Origin: Devosia sp.
GTDB lineage: Bacteria > Pseudomonadota > Alphaproteobacteria > Rhizobiales > Devosiaceae
Length of the DNA: 29,879 nt
Reading direction: 5' to 3'
Assembly (NCBI GenBank): GCA_025352765.1
Contig: JANXSI010000479.1
Location: forward strand, 1-29,879
Part shown: positions 15,995 to 22,935 of the stretch, piece after piece
Position numbering within the stretch: position 1 is the first letter of the stretch
Layout of the letters: every line of letters begins with the position of its first letter
Position numbers and translations under genes: made by a program
Notes under the pieces: generated by a model
Databases searched by the model: none
Told to the model about the DNA's origin: nothing
What the model saw: the letters and a program-made list of their open reading frames with translations, nothing else

Positions 15995-16420
15995 TTAGCC
16001 GGCCTTGAGGTCCGAAATCACTTGCCCGATCTGGTCGATCAGGTGCGACCGCTCGGTGCGGCTGAGATCGGCGAGCGCTTCGCGGTTGATCGTCTGAGCG
16101 ATCCGTGCCGCCTCCGGCACCACCGCCCTCGCTTTGTCGGTGAGATAGAGCCCCTGCGCGCGGCCGCCCTTGGCCTGCCGGGTGATCCAGCCGTCGGCCT
16201 CGAGCCCGGTCAGCGTCCGCGCGACGCCCGGCTGCTCGACATCGAGCCGCTCGACCAGTTCCTTCTGCGTGAGCCCCTCGCTTTGTGCAATCTCGATCAA
16301 TGCCGCCGCCTGCGCCGGCATTACCCCGAGCGGCAGCAGCGCATCGCGCAGCCGATTGGCGATCAGTCGCGCCAATTGCGCCGCCTGGAAGCCGATGGTA
16401 TCGCGCTGGTCGAAGTGCAT
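15995..16420 (-). CDS. MarR family transcriptional regulator
   Basis: The 141-residue protein has the winged-helix fold of MarR: an N-terminal dimerisation helix (about 5-35), the recognition region LTQKELVERLDVEQPGVARTL (about 70-90), the wing RQAKGGRAQGLYLTDKA, and a C-terminal helix pair. Such proteins repress their own gene and neighbours and release DNA on binding small phenolic or oxidant ligands; the ligand is unknown here. The gene sits between infC and rpmI, which are usually adjacent. Its ATG is directly preceded by an inverted repeat and lacks a ribosome site, suggesting a leaderless, self-repressed transcript. Confidence 0.88.
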   Translation of the reverse strand: MHFDQRDTIGFQAAQLARLIANRLRDALLPLGVMPAQAAALIEIAQSEGLTQKELVERLDVEQPGVARTLTGLEADGWITRQAKGGRAQGLYLTDKARAVVPEAARIAQTINREALADLSRTERSHLIDQIGQVISDLKAG

Positions 16421-16449
16421 AAGGCGTTATGTAGCTGATTTGACGCCTT
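16421..16449 (-). promoter_or_regulatory. Operator-like inverted repeat abutting the marR start codon
   Basis: AAGGCGT and ACGCCTT are perfect 7-base reverse complements separated by 15 bases, and the second arm touches the marR ATG. A possible -10 element, TACATA (16428-16433), lies between the arms 7 bases before the ATG, so transcription could begin at the start codon itself. No convincing -35 was found. MarR proteins usually bind such repeats in their own promoters. Confidence 0.45.
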
Positions 16450-16492
16450 CGCGCCAGTTTTGGTGTCGGCGCCGATCAGTAACGGCTTCGCG

Positions 16493-16521
16493 AAAAACAA
16501 AAGGCGGCCAGTTGGCCGCCT
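16493..16521 (-). terminator. Rho-independent terminator after infC
   Basis: On the minus strand AGGCGGCC-AACT-GGCCGCCT forms an 8-pair, nearly all G-C stem, followed by TTTTGTTTTT. It starts 24 bases after the infC stop. It should end the infC transcript and separate it from marR and the rpmI-rplT unit. Confidence 0.92.
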
Positions 16522-16545
16522 GACGTCACAGAGAATCGCTGGCGC

Positions 16546-17082
16546 TCACTTGGGCGCCAGCACCATCACCATCTGGCGGCCTTCGGAGCGCGGCGAGGAT
16601 TCGACCTTGGCGCGCGTTTCCATTTCCTGCTGCACTTTGACCAGGAGGCCCATGCCGATGTCCTGGTGGGCCATTTCGCGCCCACGGAAGCGCATCGTCA
16701 CCTTCACGCGATCACCGTCCTCGAGAAAGCGGATGACCGCCTTCATTTTGGTCTCGTAGTCGTGCGTGTCGATGTTGGGGCGAAGCTGGATTTCCTTGAC
16801 CTCGATCACCTTCTGCTTCTTGCGCGCCTCGGCAGCTTTTTTCTGCGCGGCGTATTTGAAGCGGCCGAGATCGAGCATCTTGGCGACGGGCGGGGTCGAG
16901 TTTCCGGCGATGATGACCAGGTCGAGGCCCAGTTCCTGAGCCTGCGCAAGCGCATCTCGGGTCTTCATCGGGCCCTGGTTGACGCCTTCGGCGTCGATCA
17001 ACTGGACGTCCGGGCTGGTGATGTCCTCATTGGATTGCGGCCCATCCTTCTGGGGCGTAACCGGTCTCATGGGTCGACGAAT
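16546..17082 (-). CDS. infC: Translation initiation factor IF-3, probable ATT start
   Basis: The factor binds the 30S subunit and checks start codon choice. The protein shows the N-domain (SPDVQLIDAEGVNQGPM through LDLVIIAGNSTPPVAKMLD), the linker KKAAEARKKQKVIEVKEI, and the C-domain (RPNIDTHDYETKMKAVIRFL to GRQMVMVLAPK). The proposed start is ATT at 17082: AAGGA lies 8 bases upstream, and it adds the four residues that make the alphaproteobacterial N-terminus (M/I)RRPx. An in-frame ATG at 17070 gives 174 residues but its ribosome site would be 20 bases away. E. coli infC also uses ATT, which lets IF-3 repress its own synthesis. A terminator follows the gene. Confidence 0.93.
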   Translation of the reverse strand: MRRPMRPVTPQKDGPQSNEDITSPDVQLIDAEGVNQGPMKTRDALAQAQELGLDLVIIAGNSTPPVAKMLDLGRFKYAAQKKAAEARKKQKVIEVKEIQLRPNIDTHDYETKMKAVIRFLEDGDRVKVTMRFRGREMAHQDIGMGLLVKVQQEMETRAKVESSPRSEGRQMVMVLAPK

Positions 17083-17128
17083 GGCAGGTGTCCTTCTGTG
17101 ATTGCTGGTCGGGGTGAGAAGCGGGGCT

Positions 17129-17157
17129 AAAATCGTGACTTACCGACCATAAGTCAA
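17129..17157 (-). promoter_or_regulatory. Sigma-70-type promoter of infC
   Basis: TTGACT (17152-17157) is 17 bases upstream of GATTTT (17129-17134) on the minus strand. The -35 is near consensus; the -10 is weaker. It predicts a start near 17122 and a leader of about 40 bases before the ATT codon. Confidence 0.5.
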
Positions 17158-17220
17158 TGCGCTGGACAGCGAAGAAACGGAAATGTCAAAGCACGGTTGC
17201 AACGGCGTAGGAGTGAGCAC

Positions 17221-17967
17221 TTGCCTGAGGTTCTGACCGTCGGCGACCGGCCGATCGCCGTGCTGCGCCGCCCCGGACGCACGCCCGGTCTGTTCTGGCT
17301 GAGCGGTTTTCGCTCCGACATGACGGGTTCCAAGGCCGAAGCGCTCGATCGGTTCGGCGAAAGTCACGGCCTTGCGGTCACCCGTTTCGACTATTCCGGC
17401 CACGGCCAGTCGGGTGGCGATTTCAACTTCGGCACCATCAGCCGCTGGCTCGAGGAGGCTCAGGCGGTGTTCGAGACCACCACCGGGCCGCAGATCGTCG
17501 TCGGTTCCTCGATGGGCGGCTGGATCGCCCTGCTGCTGGTGCGGGCGCTCCGCCGCCGCGGCAGCGACCGCGTCATCGGCCTCGCCCTCATCGCCCCGGC
17601 CGTCGACATGACCGAACTGATGCTGGCGCAGATGCCCAAGAAGTACCAGAAACTCCTCGACACCCAGGGCTATGTCGACACGCCGTCGGAGTATTCGGCC
17701 GATCCCTACCGGATCAACAAGGCGATGATCGAGGACGGCAAGGCGCATCTGATGTTCGGCCGCGCCATCGAAACCGGCTGCCCGGTGACGATCCTGCAGG
17801 GCGCTCGCGACAAGGATGTGCCGAAGGAACAGGCGACCAAACTGGTCGAGCACCTGCTGACCGATCCGGTGACCCTCACCCTCGTCCCCGACGGCGAGCA
17901 CCGGATGAGCCGGCCGCAGGATCTCGAACTCCTGGCGCGATCGATCGAGCAGTTGATCGCGGGGTGA
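17221..17967 (+). CDS. Alpha/beta hydrolase (serine hydrolase)
   Basis: The protein is 248 residues from a TTG at 17221 that follows AGGAG by 7 bases; a TTG at 17197 in the same frame lacks a site and adds basic residues unlike the family. The nucleophile elbow is GSSMGG (S97), the catalytic histidine is probably H227 in DGEHRMS, and the acid is one of D197/D199 in GARDKDVP. FWLSGFRSDMTG carries the oxyanion-hole region. It resembles the ABHD10-like group of thioesterases and carboxylesterases; the substrate is unknown. No signal peptide is present, so it is cytoplasmic. It stands alone, divergent from infC and convergent with the GNAT gene. Confidence 0.85.
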   Translation: MPEVLTVGDRPIAVLRRPGRTPGLFWLSGFRSDMTGSKAEALDRFGESHGLAVTRFDYSGHGQSGGDFNFGTISRWLEEAQAVFETTTGPQIVVGSSMGGWIALLLVRALRRRGSDRVIGLALIAPAVDMTELMLAQMPKKYQKLLDTQGYVDTPSEYSADPYRINKAMIEDGKAHLMFGRAIETGCPVTILQGARDKDVPKEQATKLVEHLLTDPVTLTLVPDGEHRMSRPQDLELLARSIEQLIAG

Positions 17968-17972
17968 CTCGT

Positions 17973-18126
17973 TTGCTCCCTCCCCATGCGGGGAGGGTAG
18001 CGCAGCTGGACCGTCAGGTCCTAGCGAAGCTGGGGTGGGGGGCGCGGGGCCCGGTCCCAATCAGGTTCGCACCGGGCTCTCCAACCCCCACCCCTGTCCC
18101 CTCCCCGCAAGGGGGAGGGAGACCTG
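17973..18126. repeat. Palindromic GC-rich intergenic repeat between convergent genes
   Basis: CCCTCCCC-atg-CGGGGAGGG forms a hairpin near the left end (about 17976-17997) and CCCTCCCC-gcaa-GGGGGAGGG near the right end (about 18098-18120). Their outer edges (GCTCCCTCC and GGAGGGAGAC) are also complementary, as are internal stretches CTGGGGTGGGGG and CCCCCACCCC. The element fills the gap between two stop codons and could terminate both transcripts. Its organisation resembles the repeat at 15-144. Confidence 0.65.
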
Positions 18127-18137
18127 ACTGATAGCCC

Positions 18138-18791
18138 TCAGCCTAGTCGCAGTTTCGTCTTCTGCGTCCCATTCGCGTCGAAATTGGCCGGGTCGAGCCA
18201 GCGCTCATATTCCGCCTTGAGTCGCGGCCAGTCGCCATCGAGCATGGCGAACCAGGCGGTGTCGCGGTTCTCGCCCTTGACGATCATGTGCTGGCGAAAG
18301 ATTCCCTCGAACTGGAAGCCGAAGCGCTCGGCCGCCCGCTTGCTCGGTTCGTTGCGGTCGTTGCATTTCCACTCGAAGCGCCGGTAGCCGAGGTCCTCGA
18401 ACACGTGCCGGGCAAACAGGTACAGCGCCTCGGTGGCGAGGCGGGTCCGCGCGACGTCGGGGCCCCAGTAGACATAGCCGATCTCGATCACCCCATGCTC
18501 GGGGACGATCCGCATCATTTGCTGCCAGCCCGCGGCGCGGCCGCTGGCCCTGTCGACGACGGCAAAGACGATCGGATCGCTCAGCCCCTGCTGCGCAGCG
18601 ATCCAGCTCTCGATGACCTCGATCGACTCGGGCGGCTCGATCGGCAGATAGGCAAAGCGCTGCGTGGCATCGGCGACGCTGGCTGCGGCGAAAAGATCTG
18701 CGGCGTGGCTCGGCATCAGCGGCTCGAGCCGCGCATAGCGTCCCTCGAGCACGATCCGCTTGGGCGGCTGCGCTGGCTGCGGCGCGCTCAT
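18138..18791 (-). CDS. GNAT family N-acetyltransferase (RimJ/RimL-like)
   Basis: The 217-residue protein starts at ATG 18791, which overlaps the epimerase stop (ATGA). It has the GNAT fold of the Acetyltransf_3 group: an N-terminal RYARLEPL strand, a GWQQMMRIVPEHGVIEIGYVYWGPDVARTRLATEAL core that contains the acetyl-CoA pyrophosphate loop region, and the terminal RRFEWKCNDRNEPSKRAAERFGFQFEG segment. RimJ-type enzymes acetylate ribosomal protein N-termini, but many relatives act on small molecules or other proteins, so the substrate is open. The upstream open frame to 19364 overlaps the epimerase gene and is a shadow. Confidence 0.88.
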   Translation of the reverse strand: MSAPQPAQPPKRIVLEGRYARLEPLMPSHAADLFAAASVADATQRFAYLPIEPPESIEVIESWIAAQQGLSDPIVFAVVDRASGRAAGWQQMMRIVPEHGVIEIGYVYWGPDVARTRLATEALYLFARHVFEDLGYRRFEWKCNDRNEPSKRAAERFGFQFEGIFRQHMIVKGENRDTAWFAMLDGDWPRLKAEYERWLDPANFDANGTQKTKLRLG

Positions 18792-19660
18792 GCCGGCAGC
18801 TCGAAGATCGCGTCGAGTCCGGCCCGATAATTGGGATAGAGCAGCTCGATGCCGAGCGCCCGCTTGATCGCCTGGCTCGAAACGCGCTTGTTGTCGGAAT
18901 AGAAGCTCCGCGCCATCTCGGTCATCTGCGCGGCTTCGAACGGAATGCCGGGCGGCACGGCGACGCCCATCTTGTGCGCCGCGTACTCGACCAGGTCCTG
19001 CGGCGGCGCCGGTTCGTCGTCGCTGAGGTTGAAGGTGCCGCTGAGGTTCGCCGCAGCCGCCAGCGCCGTCACCCGCCCGATGTCCTCGACATGGATGCGG
19101 TTGAACACCTGGTTGGCCTTGATGATCCGCCGCGCCGTACCCTCGCGCAGCTTGTCGAAGCTCGAACGGCCCGGCCCGTAGATTCCGGCAAGCCGCAGCA
19201 CCATGAGCGGGATGCCGCGCGACGCGGCGTAGTCCCGCCAGTGCTGCTCGATCTCGACCCGCTGCTTGCTGCGCCTGTTGATCGGCCGGGTCGTTGCCGT
19301 CTCGTCGATCCACTCGCCGCCGAAATCGCCGTAAACGCCGACCGTCGAGTAGTAGCAGATCCACTGGAGGTTCGCCGCCGCGTCGAGATCGGCGCGGTGG
19401 AGGTTCAGCGCCGGATCGCCCGCATCATTGGGCGGGATCGACAGCACCAGATGCGTCGCCTGCCGCAGGTCCTGACCGAGTGTCGCTCCCTGCGCCGTGC
19501 CGTCAAACACATGCAGCCGGTAGGGGCTGTCCGCCAGCCGCTCGATATTTTCCTCGCTGCGCGTCGTGCCGGCGATCAAGGCGTCGCGATCGATGGTCTC
19601 GTGGACCGCGCGCGCGGTCGCGATCGACGAATAGCCCATGCCGAAAAAGAACAGGTTCAT
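18788..19660 (-). CDS. NAD(P)-dependent epimerase/dehydratase family protein (YeeZ-like)
   Basis: The 290-residue protein is an extended short-chain dehydrogenase. The Rossmann dinucleotide site is FFGMGYSS near residue 5, followed by GTTRS, a strand HLVLSIPP, STVGVYGDFGG holding the active-site Ser/Thr region, and LRLAGIYGPGRSSFDKL in the substrate domain. The classical YxxxK pair is not obvious, as in YeeZ relatives that may be NAD-binding without a known reaction. The start follows the queG stop with no gap (TGAATG). With queG and the GNAT gene it forms a short operon. Confidence 0.82.
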   Translation of the reverse strand: MNLFFFGMGYSSIATARAVHETIDRDALIAGTTRSEENIERLADSPYRLHVFDGTAQGATLGQDLRQATHLVLSIPPNDAGDPALNLHRADLDAAANLQWICYYSTVGVYGDFGGEWIDETATTRPINRRSKQRVEIEQHWRDYAASRGIPLMVLRLAGIYGPGRSSFDKLREGTARRIIKANQVFNRIHVEDIGRVTALAAAANLSGTFNLSDDEPAPPQDLVEYAAHKMGVAVPPGIPFEAAQMTEMARSFYSDNKRVSSQAIKRALGIELLYPNYRAGLDAIFELPA

Positions 19661-20788
19661 TCAGATGTCCTGATCCCATTCGACCCGAACGGTCAAGTCG
19701 CGCTCTTGCGGCAGAAACGCCGCCCTGAGCCGGCTGGACTTGTCGCTCCCGGCGAGCCGCCGCGTCGCCCAGACGGCGGCGCCCCGCACCAGCGGATCAT
19801 CGTCGCGCAGCCGCTCGACCGCCATCGGCAGGAGCCCGGCGTCGCCCGAATTGCCCACCGCGATCAGAACGTTGCGCAGGAACCGCTTATGCCCGATCCG
19901 CTTGATCGGCGAGCCCGCGAACAGGCCGCGAAAGCCCACGTCGTCGAGCCCAACCAGGTCGCTCAGCGCCGGCGCTTCGAGATCGGCACGCGCGAGGAGC
20001 TTCGCTTCGCGCGACACGCTCGCGAACTTGTTCCACGGGCAGACCGCGAGGCAATCGTCGCAGCCATAGATCCGGTTCCCCATCGCGACGCGGAATTCGA
20101 CCGGAATCGGCCCCTTGTGCTCGATGTTGAGATAGGCGAGGCAGCGCCGCGCATCGAGCTGGTAGGCCGCCGGAAACGCGTTGGTCGGGCAGATGTCGAG
20201 GCAGCGGGTGCACGAGCCGCAGTTTTCCTCGTGCGGCGCATCCGCCGGCAGCTCGGCCGCGACAAAGATCGCCCCAAGAAACAGCCACGAGCCGAATTCG
20301 CGGCTGACCAGCACGGTGTGCTTGCCCTGCCAGCCGAGGCCCGCCGCTTCGGCCAGCGGCTTTTCCATCACCGGCGCGGTATCGACGAACACCTTGACCG
20401 CCGCCCCGGTGCGCCGGTTGATCAGCCCCGCCAGCTCCTTGAGCTTGCCCTTGATGATGTCGTGATAGTCGCGGTTGCGCGCATAGACCGAGATCGTGCC
20501 TCGGTCCGCCTGCGTTAGGGTCGCCATCGGATCGCTGTCGGGGCCGTAGTTGACCCCCAGCATGATCACCGACCGCACGCCGTCCCACAGCGCCACCGGG
20601 CTTGACCGGCGCTCGGCGGTGTCGGCCATCCACTCCATGTCGCCATGCCAGCCCTTGGCGAGCGCCGCGTCGAGCTTTTCCTTGAGATCGGGCCGTGCCG
20701 TTGCCGTGGTGATGCCGAACGCATCGAAGCCGAGCGCCGCGGCGCGGGTCTTGAGCTCGGTGACGAGGGCCGAACTATTTTCCGTCAA
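19661..20788 (-). CDS. queG: Epoxyqueuosine reductase
   Basis: QueG reduces epoxyqueuosine to queuosine in tRNA using cobalamin and two 4Fe-4S clusters. The 375-residue protein has the first cluster at C190-x2-C193-x2-C196-x3-C200-P and the second at C216 plus C243-x2-C246-x3-C250-P, with the conserved VDTAPVMEKPLAEAAGLG region before them and HEAT-like repeats at the C-terminus. The only possible start is TTG at 20788, because the frame is closed by a TGA just upstream; it overlaps the end of the BrnA-type gene by 14 bases. It is therefore probably translated by coupling with the antitoxin. No clear ribosome site besides GGAACGGG is visible. Confidence 0.93.
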   Translation of the reverse strand: MTENSSALVTELKTRAAALGFDAFGITTATARPDLKEKLDAALAKGWHGDMEWMADTAERRSSPVALWDGVRSVIMLGVNYGPDSDPMATLTQADRGTISVYARNRDYHDIIKGKLKELAGLINRRTGAAVKVFVDTAPVMEKPLAEAAGLGWQGKHTVLVSREFGSWLFLGAIFVAAELPADAPHEENCGSCTRCLDICPTNAFPAAYQLDARRCLAYLNIEHKGPIPVEFRVAMGNRIYGCDDCLAVCPWNKFASVSREAKLLARADLEAPALSDLVGLDDVGFRGLFAGSPIKRIGHKRFLRNVLIAVGNSGDAGLLPMAVERLRDDDPLVRGAAVWATRRLAGSDKSSRLRAAFLPQERDLTVRVEWDQDI

Positions 20789-21035
20789 TGTCCCGTTCCA
20801 TCAGCATCCGGATGTAGCGCGTATAGGGAATGCCGTGCGCTTTGGCCCGGTCCTTGACCGCGTCCAGCAGTGGCTGCGGCACACGCATGTTCACCTGCGC
20901 TTCCTTCTTTTCGAATTCGAAGTGGTGGCGCTTGAACTGCGAGAGATCGAGGTCCGAGAGATCCTGCATCAGGAAAGCTTCCGCCTCCTCATCAGTTCTC
21001 AGGATCGGAACCTTCCTGCCGCCAGAGCTTGTCAT
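20775..21035 (-). CDS. brnA: BrnA-like antitoxin
   Basis: The 86-residue protein starts at ATG 21035, with AGGAG 10 bases upstream, inside the toxin gene (44-base overlap). The N-terminal half is acidic (RTDEEAEAFLMQDLSDLDLSQF), which fits toxin binding. The C-terminal half (about 45-83, with QVNMRVPQPLLDAVKDRAKAHGI and YIRMLMERDI) forms a ribbon-helix-helix DNA-binding motif of the BrnA type. It should neutralise the toxin and repress the pair. It overlaps queG by 14 bases. Symbol is by similarity to the BrnT/BrnA system. Confidence 0.82.
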   Translation of the reverse strand: MTSSGGRKVPILRTDEEAEAFLMQDLSDLDLSQFKRHHFEFEKKEAQVNMRVPQPLLDAVKDRAKAHGIPYTRYIRMLMERDIDGK

Positions 21036-21312
21036 ATCTGTCGATCTCCTTTCGGTGCATGTAGCGAGCACTGACCGGGCGGACCAGTTCGTTGCCGTCA
21101 GACAGCCTCAGTGTGAAGATTACGAAGACCAGTCGGCCAATCCGATTGGCCCCAACAGCGATGTGCCGATCCTCGATCTGCGAATGCGCGTAGTCAGGAA
21201 CGAGGAACGGGGCGTTTGCGAGGACATATTCGATCTCAGCAATTGTCACGCCGTGTCTCTGACACTTGTCGAGATTGCCTGCGTCCCATTCAAATCGTGA
21301 TGACCCATCCAT
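20992..21312 (-). CDS. brnT: BrnT-like ribonuclease toxin
   Basis: The 106-residue protein shows the BrnT pattern: FEWD near the start, the KCQRHGVTIAEIEYVLANAP segment, then HSQIEDRHIAVGANRIGRLVFVIFTLR and RPVSARYMHRKEIDRYD at the end. BrnT toxins are RNases of the RelE fold that slow translation. GGAGG lies 8 bases before the ATG. The gene pair is slightly lower in GC than its neighbours and lies between gst and queG. Whether it is active is not known; the basic C-terminal residues and conserved His are present. Confidence 0.83.
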   Translation of the reverse strand: MDGSSRFEWDAGNLDKCQRHGVTIAEIEYVLANAPFLVPDYAHSQIEDRHIAVGANRIGRLVFVIFTLRLSDGNELVRPVSARYMHRKEIDRYDKLWRQEGSDPEN

Positions 21313-21329
21313 GCGATGGACCTCCGAAA

Positions 21330-21359
21330 TGTATATACAAATGCCTAGCTAAAAATCAA
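21330..21359 (-). promoter_or_regulatory. Promoter and palindrome of the BrnT/BrnA pair
   Basis: TTGATT (21354-21359) and TATATA (21332-21337) are 16 bases apart on the minus strand. The -10 lies inside the perfect 10-base palindrome TGTATATACA (21330-21339), a likely site for BrnA self-repression. The -35 overlaps the last codons of the gst gene. The predicted start is only about 13 bases before the ATG, just at the ribosome site, so the exact -10 may differ. Confidence 0.55.
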
Positions 21360-22026
21360 GGTCCGCGTATCCCGCGGAGGGCGGCATGCCGCCGATGCGG
21401 TCGCTGAGCAGCGTCCGGAATGCCGGCCGCGACTTGATCCGCGCGAACCAGTGCCGGGTTTCGACCGACGTCTCCCACGACACGTCGCCGAGGTAGTCGA
21501 GGGCGCTCAGATGCGCCGCGAGCGCGAAGTCGGCGAGGGTCATCGTGTCGCCCGCGATCCACTGCCGGGTGGCGAACAGCCAGTTGAAATACAGCATGTG
21601 CTCGACGAGGTTGGCCTTGGCCACCCGCAGCACCGATGGATCGGGCGTCGCGCCCGGCCGGTCGCGTTTGACGATCTTTTCCTCGATGATGTAGCGCGTC
21701 ACCTCGTCGTTGAGCTTGATCAGCACCCATTCGCACAGCCGCCACATCTCGGAACGGTCGCGACTTTGGGCTGGAAACAGCCCGGCGACAGCGCTGGGCG
21801 AATAGCGGTCCTCGATGGCGTGGATCACCGCCAGGACGCCGACGGCGGGAGGCTCGCCCTCGTCGATCAGGATCGGCACCGTCGCCGCCGGATTGAGTTC
21901 GAGCAGATGCGGATCGCGCACCCACGGCTTGATCTCCTCGAGGTCGATGGCAATGCCGTACTCGGCAAACATCAGCCGCGCGAGGCGGGAAGCAGGGTCG
22001 AGCCGGTGCTGAAGCAGTTTAGGCAT
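21349..22026 (-). CDS. Glutathione S-transferase family protein
   Basis: The 225-residue protein starts at ATG 22026 (MPKLLQHRLDPASRLARLM), where the thioredoxin-like N-domain begins; a frame to 22059 adds eleven unrelated residues. The N-domain carries LNPAATVPILIDEGEPP, the conserved cis-proline and glutathione gamma-Glu contact region, and the C-domain is helical with AGDTMTLADFALAAHLSALDYL, the N-capping motif of GSTs. It may conjugate glutathione or act as a chaperone-like relative; the substrate is unknown. It is divergent from uppP and lies upstream of the toxin-antitoxin pair in the queG direction. Confidence 0.88.
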   Translation of the reverse strand: MPKLLQHRLDPASRLARLMFAEYGIAIDLEEIKPWVRDPHLLELNPAATVPILIDEGEPPAVGVLAVIHAIEDRYSPSAVAGLFPAQSRDRSEMWRLCEWVLIKLNDEVTRYIIEEKIVKRDRPGATPDPSVLRVAKANLVEHMLYFNWLFATRQWIAGDTMTLADFALAAHLSALDYLGDVSWETSVETRHWFARIKSRPAFRTLLSDRIGGMPPSAGYADLDF

Positions 22027-22111
22027 TATGCAAATCGGTCCAATGGCGCGATCCTGCAAATCAGCCTATTCGAAGGGCGGACGCGCAACCCCGCGATGAG
22101 TAGGAGATGAG

Positions 22112-22924
22112 ATGAACGTCGATCAAGGTCTTTTTGTGCCTGGGATTTTAGGCATCCTTGAAGGTCTGACGGAATTCCTCCCCGTTTCCTCCACCGCGCA
22201 CCTGCTGCTGGCCGAGCATTTCCTGGGCCTGAGCGGCGACGACTGGAAGGTTTTCACCGTGCTGATCCAGCTCGGCGCCATCCTTGCCATCGTCATTGCC
22301 TATTTCGGCCGGCTGATCGGAATTGTCCGCGACGCCATCGGCGGCAAGCGCGGCGCCTGGCGCTTTATCCTCGGCGTCGTCCTTGCCGCGGTCCCGGCTG
22401 TGATCGCCGGGGTGCTGCTGCACGACGTCATCAAGAGCGTCTACGACAACACCGTGCTGATCTGTGTCATGCTGATCGTCGGCGGCATCGTCCTGCTCTA
22501 TGTCGACCAGCTGAAGCTGACGCCGAAATACACCAATATCTACGACTACCCGCCGCTGATGTGCCTCTATATCGGCCTGTTCCAGATGCTGGCACTGATC
22601 CCCGGCGTGTCGCGGTCGGGCGCCACCATCGTCGGCTCTTTGCTGCTCGGCACCGACAAGCGCTCGGCCGCCGAATTCAGCTTCTTTGTCGCCATCCCGC
22701 TGATGATCGGCGCCTTCGGCTATGATTTCTATAAGAGCCGCGACCTGATCACGAGCGGCATCGGCCTCGGCATCGCAGTAGGCTTTGCGCTCGCCTTCGT
22801 CACCGCCTGGGTGGTGGTGCGCTATGCGCTCGACTTCATCTCGCGCAACGGCTTTGCGCCCTTCGCCTACTGGCGCATCTTCGTCGGCGCCATCGGGCTG
22901 TGGGGCGTGCTGCTGATCCGGTAG
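22112..22924 (+). CDS. uppP: Undecaprenyl-diphosphatase
   Basis: UppP recycles the lipid carrier of cell-wall synthesis by removing one phosphate from undecaprenyl pyrophosphate, and loss of function sensitises cells to bacitracin. The 270-residue membrane protein has the two signature motifs: EGLTEFLPVSSTAH (about 17-30) and GVSRSGATI (about 168-176), each lying in a re-entrant loop. The first motif is SSTAH, where E. coli-type sequences usually have SSTGH. About seven to eight transmembrane segments are visible. GGAG precedes the ATG by 5 bases. It converges on the NDUFA9-like gene with an 11-base gap. Confidence 0.95.
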   Translation: MNVDQGLFVPGILGILEGLTEFLPVSSTAHLLLAEHFLGLSGDDWKVFTVLIQLGAILAIVIAYFGRLIGIVRDAIGGKRGAWRFILGVVLAAVPAVIAGVLLHDVIKSVYDNTVLICVMLIVGGIVLLYVDQLKLTPKYTNIYDYPPLMCLYIGLFQMLALIPGVSRSGATIVGSLLLGTDKRSAAEFSFFVAIPLMIGAFGYDFYKSRDLITSGIGLGIAVGFALAFVTAWVVVRYALDFISRNGFAPFAYWRIFVGAIGLWGVLLIR

Positions 22925-22935
22925 CGCCGGACGCG

